Positions 1 through 5,891 of a stretch of DNA of 10,913 bases are shown piece after piece. Every line of letters begins with the position of its first letter. Within the stretch, counting starts at the first letter, position 1. Source of the DNA: JAAEQD01 sp964521815 (GTDB lineage Bacteria; Zixibacteria; MSB-5A5; UBA10806; 4484-95); the NCBI GenBank assembly GCA_964521815.1, contig CAZFSN010000108.1, positions 1 through 10,913 of the forward strand, read 5' to 3'. The translations under genes were made by a program, and so were the position numbers. Below the pieces are notes generated by a model that saw only the letters and a list, made by a program, of their open reading frames with translations, did no database searches and had not been told where the DNA came from.

Positions 1-281
1 TAGCCGACGGCACGGGGAAAGATGACCGGCCGAAGCCGTAGGGGCCGTGTCTAAGACCGGCCCGTTTGGCACATCGCGGCCTAAGCGGGTCGATCTTAGA
101 TCGACACCCTACGAGGTGGTTTCACCTGCCGCCAGCCGCCCTCGAACGCAGGCATTCATTCCGCCAGCAGAGTAGTCGTCGGGTCAGGGGACACCGACGG
201 CACGAGGGAAACATAACCAGCCAAAACCCGTAGGGTGCATGGCATGCGGATCACCTACGGGCCGTTATGACAAGGTCATAA
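1..281. repeat. Repeat- and hairpin-rich intergenic element
   Basis: No gene is visible here. Two imperfect direct copies about 190 bases apart start with the same CCGACGGCACG: copy 1 at about 4-49 and copy 2 at about 194-240. They stay alignable through GGGAAA, ACC, GCC and GTAGGG with small indels. Between and after them lie several inverted repeats. These are the near-perfect palindrome GTCGATCTTAGATCGAC (89-105), AGGTG/CACCT (114-118 and 123-127), CGTCGG/CCGACG (177-182 and 194-199), CCCGTAGG/CCTACGGG (227-234 and 254-261, with inner GCAT/ATGC), and TTATGAC/GTCATAA (265-271 and 275-281). The GC-rich composition changes abruptly to AT-rich at about 280. It resembles a REP/MITE-like dispersed intergenic repeat, but this window cannot show whether it recurs elsewhere in the genome. 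Confidence 0.6.
223..261 (-). terminator. Possible terminator of the P1 peptidase gene, within the repeat
   Basis: Read on the minus strand, downstream of the peptidase stop codon, an 8-bp stem CCCGTAGG/CCTACGGG (254-261 and 227-234) is followed directly by TTTT (226-223). The loop is long at 19 bases but can form its own small GCAT/ATGC stem. The short T-tract and the location inside a repeat element make termination plausible but unproven. Confidence 0.35.
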
Positions 282-302
282 ATATTTGAATCATTTATTT
301 TG

Positions 303-1385
303 TTATTTAATTGGCAATCGTTTATCCCAATTCAACACATCGTACTTGCGGCAGATTTCAATCACGGCGTTTAGGTCAATCGCCTCGATATGATGCCCGT
401 CGACACCGGTAGTCGAGACAGCTTTGAACAGGGAGTTGTAAATAGCCTCCTCGGAGGCCTCGACCACCGCCAGAAACAGCGGTGTCAGGCGGTTATTATC
501 AAATTGCGAATCAAATGATTTCGCGGTAGAAAAAGCGATCACGTAATCTCCACTGGCGGCGGCGCCGACTGAACCGGTGCGGGCCATACCCAGGATAGCC
601 CGTTTAGCCAGACGTTTCAGATTATGGCTTGGCAGAGGGGCATTGGTGGCAATTACTATCATGCATGATCCATCGGGTGATGGCAGCTGTTTGGCTGGTG
701 AGTAAAATCGCCCAAGCTCCCGGCCGACCGGCGCGCCGTTTATCTGCAAAATACCGCCGAAATTAGTTTGCACCAGCACACCGACCGTGTAACCCTCCGA
801 TTCTTGAGGCAGCACTCTCGATGATGTCCCGATGCCGCCTTTGAAACCGAAACAGACCGTGCCTGTACCCGCGCCCACGCAGCCCTCTTCGACAAGCTCA
901 GAACTTGCGCTTTCAATCGCGGAGGTTACCTCTTTAATTCCCAGAGGGCGCTTACGGATATCGTTCAGTTGACTATCGTTGGTCTCGCCGACTACAGGAT
1001 TGATCGACTTGATATCCTCATTGCCCGGCAGTGATAGCATATATTCGATTAAGCCATCCGCGACTTTGGGGGCGTTTAAGGTGTTTGTCAGAAGGATCGG
1101 CGTTTCGGTGACGCCTAGTTCCTTCACCTGAGTATAGCCGATCAGCTTACCGTAACCGTTGCCCACATAAGTCGCTGCCGGTACTTTTTGACGGTACAGA
1201 TCGCCCGGATGCGGCAGTATCGCCGTGATACCGGTGCGTATATCGGTTCCCTCGATAACCGTGCAATGTCCGACTTTAACCCCGGCGACATCGATGATGG
1301 CATTATACATTCCGGGCGGCAGTATGCCGTTTGCGATACCCAATTCTCTGGCCCGTTTTCCAGTATTAATTTCGCTGGATGACAT
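303..1385 (-). CDS. P1 family peptidase (DmpA/BapA-type L-aminopeptidase/D-esterase)
   Basis: This 360-residue protein belongs to the DmpA/BapA family, Ntn-type hydrolases (peptidase family S58) that cleave themselves into alpha and beta chains and then act as aminopeptidases. DmpA works on N-terminal D- or L-amino acid amides and esters; BapA works on beta-peptides. The expected self-cleavage site is Gly239-Ser240, in the stretch PDGSCMIVIATNAPL. Asn208 (QTNFG) and the Ser278-Gly-Asp280 triplet lie at the spacings known for DmpA Asn218 and for BapA Ser288 and Glu290. Typical family blocks are present: KRARELGI near the start, VAGVKVGH at 33-40, VVGETND at 131-137, GAGTGTVCFGFKGGIGTSS at 171-189 and LKRLAKRA at 256-263. 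No signal peptide is visible, so the enzyme is probably cytoplasmic. The ATG at 1385 lacks a clear Shine-Dalgarno sequence but fits the family N-terminus. The gene is divergent from the next one. The true substrate cannot be deduced. Confidence 0.93.
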   Translation of the reverse strand: MSSSEINTGKRARELGIANGILPPGMYNAIIDVAGVKVGHCTVIEGTDIRTGITAILPHPGDLYRQKVPAATYVGNGYGKLIGYTQVKELGVTETPILLTNTLNAPKVADGLIEYMLSLPGNEDIKSINPVVGETNDSQLNDIRKRPLGIKEVTSAIESASSELVEEGCVGAGTGTVCFGFKGGIGTSSRVLPQESEGYTVGVLVQTNFGGILQINGAPVGRELGRFYSPAKQLPSPDGSCMIVIATNAPLPSHNLKRLAKRAILGMARTGSVGAAASGDYVIAFSTAKSFDSQFDNNRLTPLFLAVVEASEEAIYNSLFKAVSTTGVDGHHIEAIDLNAVIEICRKYDVLNWDKRLPIK

Positions 1386-1681
1386 AATTTATTTTCTACT
1401 TAGGCGTCGTGCGCCGCTTATAAGGTTTTTCATAGATATTATTATACTCAGGAACTTATAGATGGTCAAATTTTTAATGGTATTTTCATTTTTCCCGAAT
1501 AATTATTAGAGCTATTTGGGCATATGTTACAGGAAATTAAATAATATAGCCGAAATACTCTACTTGGCTTTCGGCCCGGCCGTAAATCGCGATTGAGTAC
1601 TATTTCGATCGATGTAGAAACAATGCAAAATTAAAACGAGTTAGTTATCTTGTGACAGGTACAGGATTTAAAATGAAGTTA

Positions 1682-1707
1682 GCCAAAATCGACCTTTGAC
1701 TTTTGGC
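1682..1707. promoter_or_regulatory. Inverted repeat overlapping the -35 element (possible operator)
   Basis: GCCAAAA (1682-1688) and TTTTGGC (1701-1707) form a perfect 7-bp inverted repeat with a 12-base spacer that contains the putative -35 hexamer. A dimeric regulator bound here would block RNA polymerase. No regulator gene is nearby, and a 7-bp repeat can arise by chance. Confidence 0.3.
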
Positions 1708-1723
1708 AAGTATCATATATATT
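1696..1723 (+). promoter_or_regulatory. Candidate sigma-70-type promoter for the secreted MBL protein
   Basis: TTGACT (1696-1701) and TATATT (1718-1723) are separated by 16 bases. The -10 lies in an AT-rich run, CATATATATT. A transcript starting near 1730 would have a leader of roughly 75 bases. The match is by eye only, and promoter rules in an unidentified phylum may differ. Confidence 0.4.
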
Positions 1724-1796
1724 GTAAATGAAGAATACTTCTTGGTGAGGTATCGAGCTTTTAGTTGAGACGATGCCCATAGATTTAAACATCGCT

Positions 1797-1801
1797 GGAG
1801 G
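1797..1801 (+). promoter_or_regulatory. Ribosome binding site of the secreted MBL protein
   Basis: GGAGG sits four bases before the ATG at 1806. The spacing is short but usable. It supports this start, which is also the one that gives a proper signal peptide. Confidence 0.7.
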
Positions 1802-1805
1802 ATAG

Positions 1806-4800
1806 ATGAATCGCATTTATAAAATGTTGGCGGCGCTGGGCATGGTTTTATTAGCCTTGCCGGCGTTTGCCTTTACGCCATCGGGACTTTTAGAAATACA
1901 TTATATCAATGTCGGTACTGCCGGCTGTACATTCGTTATAGGCCCCGATGGGACCACCTTATTAATGGATGGCGGCAATAATGGCGATGGTTACGCTGAT
2001 ATAATTCCCTATTTTCAATCAATCGGCTTGTCCCCAGCGGATGGACTCGATTACATGTTAGCCGGACATCTCGATAGCGACCATATCGGCGGTTTGGATG
2101 ATGTTATTTACGGAGGTTACGATGTTACCGGCGCTGTTTATTACAACGGCAGCCCTGAATCTAATTCCAATATTCAGGATTTTTATAATGCCGCCGCTAC
2201 CACATCCGCCGGAGGTCCTACAGTAATAGCCTTGAATACGGTCATTAATTTAGGTGATGGGGCGACCGCGCGATGCGTAATGGTTAATGGCTATGTATTA
2301 GGTGATGGTTACGTAAGCCCCGGCACCGAAAATTGCCGAAGTATCGCCATGCTGATTACCTATGGCGAATTTCAATATATATTTGCCAGCGATTTAAGCG
2401 GAGGCGATGATGATAATTGGTGTACTTACCGTCACACGGCCACTAATTACTCCAATGACGAGACGCCGTTGTCAAACTCTCTGGTCAGCCCATCAGGAGC
2501 CAACCTGTTAGGCCCCAATGGCGTCGAAGTCATGCATGTCAACCATCACGGAAGCGAAAGCGCGACCAATAGCGATTATATGAACAACTTGAATCCATCG
2601 GTAGCCTGTATTTCAGTGGGCTGGGGTCAAAGTAGCGGCTGGGATTTCCCCCGGCATGATATCCTTGATAATGTTCTTTTAGCGCAGGCGCCGGGTGGCT
2701 GTGTACACGCCGATCCGGCGATGGTTTTTCAAACCGAAGAAGGGTCAGGTCCGCCGGATGCCGACAGAAGCTATAACGGCTACGCGGTTGGCGATATTAT
2801 AATCAAGACTAACGGCCAGATGTTGTTTCAAGTGGATGGCACCGGGCGTGTCCATGGCGGCCCGACCGAATTAAGCGCGGCCGGTTTACCGCGGTATTTT
2901 CCGCTCGATGAGGACCGAGGCGATCCAACCGCGCCATCCGCTATTACCGATTTGGCGGCCTCAGGCGGCCCCGGTAATGCTGAGATAACCCTTAATTGGA
3001 CGGCTACCGGCGATGATGCAAGCAGTGGAACGGCTGCGGTCTATGATATCAGATACCGATTGGCGGCCTATGGCCCGATAAACAGCGAAAGCGCCTGGAA
3101 TTTGGCGACCAAAGCCATAAACGAACCTGACCCGCAAATTGCCGGAACCGCCGAAAGCTTTGTTGTCAGCGGTTTGACCGAAGGCCAGAGTTATTATTTT
3201 GCTATAAAAGTTATGGATGATAATATCAATTTGTCCGGCTTATCTAACAGCCCTCAGGCTACAGCCGGTTATGTCCCGATTTTATTAAATGGCGACATGG
3301 AATTATGGGATGATAACGGTTCGGCCGGACCGCCGGATTACTGGAGCGTTGGCACATCCAGTATTACCGCCTCCAGGGAATCGGGCACCGTTCATGGCGG
3401 TAATTATAGCGCCAATTTAACCTGGACTGATACGGCTCAGGCTGATTGTGAATTTTTGTCAAGCGTTATTCCGGTTAGCGAGGGCGAGACCTACACTTGC
3501 AGCCTGTATGTATACGATAACGATATCGCCGGTTATGTCGCGCTCTATTTCAAATGGGATACCAATAACACCTGGGGGCCGTCAACCTATGGCTCTGATT
3601 CGCCCGACTGGCAGCTTATGTCATATTCGGAACCCGTACCGGCCGGAGCTACGACCTTGCAGGTAGTTTTCAGATGTTATGATATCGTTGCCAACTGGGA
3701 TGGAAGCGCTACCGCTTATATCGATGATGTAACCTTGAAAGAAGGGCCGGTCGGTGATCAACCTCCGGAATTCAGTACGATCTATTATTATCCTTATCCG
3801 GTCGTTTATCCGGAAAATACCGTAGCGGTCCGGGCGGAAATTTTCGATGACGGCACTATTGATAAAGACAGCCTGTATTATCAAATGTCGACATTATTGA
3901 ATTATACCGCGGTCGGCCATGATAGTATTGGTACTGCCAATCCTAACTACTACTGGTACACGATACCGGCATCATCGGAGGGGACTCTTGTTCAATATTT
4001 TGTGATGGCTGAGGACGACGGTTCGCATCGGGTGGAATCATCTGTTTTGAATTACACTGTAAGCAGTCATCCGAATAACGAATTAACCAACGGAGATTTT
4101 GAACTCTGGGCAGTCAACGGCCCGGGCGGGCCGCCGGACAACTGGACTAGGAATACGACCAGCTTTACCGCAACCCGCGAAGGTTCAATTATCCATGGCG
4201 GAAATTACAGTTGTAATCTCACCTGGACAAACACTCAAACCCAGATACTGGATTCGGATCCGATAACAATCACAGGAGGCGCGGCCTATCCTTGCAGCGT
4301 ATATTTTTATGATAATGATCCCGCCGGCAGGGCACGTTTATATTTTATTTCTGATGCGGGTGCCGGCGATTTCAATAATTATACGACCGATTCACCGGGC
4401 TGGCAGCATCTGGGCTACACCTGGATAGCGCCGCCGACCGCCACCTGGGTAGTTGTGCAATTGAGAATGTATGATGTAAGCGCCGGTTGGCATGGTACCG
4501 CAACTGTATACGCGGATGATGTTGTATTTGTAGATACATCTTCCGGGCCGCAGGAAATCGCAATTTATGATATTCAACATAACAATAGCCAGCAGGGAAC
4601 GTACCCGGCTTGTTACGATTCGCCGTACTTGGGCCAAATCATACCTGTAACAGGCACGGTTATCGGTATTCAGCAGGGTTCATATCCCGATTTCTTCATT
4701 CAGGATTGTTCGACGGCTCTGTGGAACGGCGTATATGTTTTTGACGACGCTTATACCGTGCAATTAGGCGAAAATGTCACGATAACGGCCCAGGTGGATG

Positions 4801-5555
4801 AGTATTTTGGCTTGACTGAATTGAAAAATGTTTCCGCTTTCGCGTCGAATTCCACCGGCAACGCTATTTGCACCACAACCGTAACTTCCGATGATATCCC
4901 GCCGGGCTGCAACGCCGGCAGCGAAGCCTATGAGGGGATGCTGGTCAGGCTTAATAATGTCACGTGCGTAGTCGGGCCTGATGGCTATGGCGTGGGCTAT
5001 TTGAAATCACCCGGCGCTTCAGATTCCTGTGGTTTTGATGATGACCTGCACTATAGCGGCACGGACCACCCGGTTGATTTTGTCGAAGGGCAAACATATA
5101 GTTATGTGATCGGTATCGTACATTATACATTTGATGAATATAAGGTTCATCCGCGATTCGCGTCTGATGTCGAAAGCCAAGGTCCTGGTTACGCTTACCT
5201 ACCCGGGGACGCCAACATGGACGGCAAGAATACGGGTAACGACATAACCTATTTGGTCAATTTCCAGCGTAACGTCCCATCCAGCGTGTCCTGCCTGTTT
5301 AACGGCGATCTGGGTTTATTCTGGGCATCAGCCGATGCCAATGGCGACTGCAACGTAACCGGAAACGATGTCACCAAATTGGTCAACTTCTACAGAAATG
5401 ACCCGACCGCTCCTAATATACTGTTCTGCAATCTATATCAGCCGCTCTATCTCATTCAAGCCGATGTACCCGATCCGTTGCCTGAAGGTTGGCCATTCTG
5501 TGAAAATCCTGTTGTAACCGGAAATCCTGTTTTACTCAAGACCGGAGAGAAATAG
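1806..5555 (+). CDS. Secreted ComEC-like metallo-beta-lactamase protein with FN3, CBM-like, OB-fold and dockerin domains
   Basis: This 1249-residue exported protein is probably an extracellular metallo-hydrolase, perhaps a nuclease. Residues 1-22 are a Sec signal peptide (hydrophobic core, then AFAF). Residues about 24-345 form a metallo-beta-lactamase fold like the ComEC C-terminal domain: MDGG (54-57), metal motif H88-x-D90-x-D92-H93 followed by IGG, Asp196 in ASD, HHGS (247-250), and FPRHDIL (281-287), which matches the ComEC HPH region. Then come an FN3 domain (about 373-489), CBM-like module A (about 494-645), an Ig-like spacer (about 651-753), CBM-like module B (about 759-910) and two OB-fold-like units (about 915-1018 and 1020-1125), the first with the VTGTV, FFIQD and DEYFGLTEL marks of extracellular nucleases. 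A dockerin follows (about 1132-1199; Asp1135/Asn1137/Asp1139/Asp1146 and Asp1177/Asn1179/Asp1181/Asp1188), then a 50-residue tail with Cys1208 and Cys1232. The gene is apparently monocistronic, ending at a strong terminator. The substrate is unknown; phosphodiesterase or lactonase activity is possible. Confidence 0.9.
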   Translation: MNRIYKMLAALGMVLLALPAFAFTPSGLLEIHYINVGTAGCTFVIGPDGTTLLMDGGNNGDGYADIIPYFQSIGLSPADGLDYMLAGHLDSDHIGGLDDVIYGGYDVTGAVYYNGSPESNSNIQDFYNAAATTSAGGPTVIALNTVINLGDGATARCVMVNGYVLGDGYVSPGTENCRSIAMLITYGEFQYIFASDLSGGDDDNWCTYRHTATNYSNDETPLSNSLVSPSGANLLGPNGVEVMHVNHHGSESATNSDYMNNLNPSVACISVGWGQSSGWDFPRHDILDNVLLAQAPGGCVHADPAMVFQTEEGSGPPDADRSYNGYAVGDIIIKTNGQMLFQVDGTGRVHGGPTELSAAGLPRYFPLDEDRGDPTAPSAITDLAASGGPGNAEITLNWTATGDDASSGTAAVYDIRYRLAAYGPINSESAWNLATKAINEPDPQIAGTAESFVVSGLTEGQSYYFAIKVMDDNINLSGLSNSPQATAGYVPILLNGDMELWDDNGSAGPPDYWSVGTSSITASRESGTVHGGNYSANLTWTDTAQADCEFLSSVIPVSEGETYTCSLYVYDNDIAGYVALYFKWDTNNTWGPSTYGSDSPDWQLMSYSEPVPAGATTLQVVFRCYDIVANWDGSATAYIDDVTLKEGPVGDQPPEFSTIYYYPYPVVYPENTVAVRAEIFDDGTIDKDSLYYQMSTLLNYTAVGHDSIGTANPNYYWYTIPASSEGTLVQYFVMAEDDGSHRVESSVLNYTVSSHPNNELTNGDFELWAVNGPGGPPDNWTRNTTSFTATREGSIIHGGNYSCNLTWTNTQTQILDSDPITITGGAAYPCSVYFYDNDPAGRARLYFISDAGAGDFNNYTTDSPGWQHLGYTWIAPPTATWVVVQLRMYDVSAGWHGTATVYADDVVFVDTSSGPQEIAIYDIQHNNSQQGTYPACYDSPYLGQIIPVTGTVIGIQQGSYPDFFIQDCSTALWNGVYVFDDAYTVQLGENVTITAQVDEYFGLTELKNVSAFASNSTGNAICTTTVTSDDIPPGCNAGSEAYEGMLVRLNNVTCVVGPDGYGVGYLKSPGASDSCGFDDDLHYSGTDHPVDFVEGQTYSYVIGIVHYTFDEYKVHPRFASDVESQGPGYAYLPGDANMDGKNTGNDITYLVNFQRNVPSSVSCLFNGDLGLFWASADANGDCNVTGNDVTKLVNFYRNDPTAPNILFCNLYQPLYLIQADVPDPLPEGWPFCENPVVTGNPVLLKTGEK

Positions 5556-5583
5556 TCAATATCTTCCATAAGTTTGATTATGA

Positions 5584-5612
5584 AGCCCCGCCTGCAAAGC
5601 GGGGCTATTTTT
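5584..5612 (+). terminator. Rho-independent terminator after the secreted MBL gene
   Basis: A perfect 8-bp stem AGCCCCGC/GCGGGGCT (5584-5591 and 5599-5606) with a 7-base loop is followed by ATTTTT. It lies 29 bases after the stop codon and isolates this gene from the nucleotidase gene downstream. Confidence 0.9.
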
Positions 5613-5680
5613 AGGTCTATAAGTTGCGTTATGTCGTGCCCGCAAGAGCGTGGCCCGATATAGATTAGCAGGCAGGTCAA

Positions 5681-5740
5681 GGCCGTTTTAGCGACTGTCG
5701 AATAACTTTCGATACACGGCCATGAGCCCCGGCTCGCTAA
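5681..5740. other. Overlapping inverted repeats (possible pseudoknot or alternative hairpins)
   Basis: GGCCGT (5681-5686) can pair with ACGGCC (5716-5721), enclosing TCGAA/TTCGA (5698-5702 and 5708-5712). TTAGCGA (5688-5694) can pair with TCGCTAA (5734-5740), enclosing GAGCC/GGCTC (5724-5728 and 5731-5735). The two outer pairings interleave, so an RNA would form either a pseudoknot or mutually exclusive hairpins. The element lies after a strong terminator and before the likely promoter of the next gene, so it may not be transcribed with either. It could equally be a degenerate intergenic repeat. Confidence 0.35.
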
Positions 5741-5796
5741 TGTACATAACTTCAATGTTTTTTAAAATTCAGCAAACAAGTGCTTGCTACTTTTCT

Positions 5797-5825
5797 TTAA
5801 CAATAGTAACTTAAAATACTATGTT
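5797..5825 (+). promoter_or_regulatory. Candidate promoter of the 5'-nucleotidase gene
   Basis: TTAACA (5797-5802), a 17-base spacer, and TATGTT (5820-5825) lie in an AT-rich stretch about 65 bases before the start codon. A terminator upstream means the gene needs its own promoter. The hexamers are each imperfect. Confidence 0.4.
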
Positions 5826-5891
5826 ATCTTGTTGCCGAATTAATGATAGACAAAGTGAACTCATAAGTAAAAGTAAAAAGCGAGGTGTTTG

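Larger units (their letters stand above)
1386..1805. other. Divergent intergenic region (420 bases)
   Basis: I see no gene here. It separates the minus-strand peptidase from the plus-strand secreted protein and must hold the start signals for both. Visible small elements are the palindromes AATCGCGATT (1585-1594) and TCGATCGA (1605-1612), a GC-rich patch CGGCCCGGCCG (about 1572-1582), and a promoter-like site with an overlapping inverted repeat (listed separately). I could not pick a convincing minus-strand promoter. Confidence 0.6.

Noticed and set aside
1..281. CRISPR array or tRNA/rRNA fragment at the left edge
   Set aside because: There are only two imperfect copies about 190 bases apart, no regular short spacers, and no cloverleaf or conserved rRNA segment.
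1806..5555. Antibiotic-type beta-lactamase
   Set aside because: The metal motif HxDxDH with HHGS and the FPRH segment follows the ComEC-like branch, not class B beta-lactamases, which have HxHxDH and a different C-terminal half.
5889..5891. TTG at 5889 as start of the 5'-nucleotidase
   Set aside because: It is directly before ATG 5892 and only three bases after the GAGG core of the ribosome binding site; the ATG has the better spacing and adds only one codon of difference.
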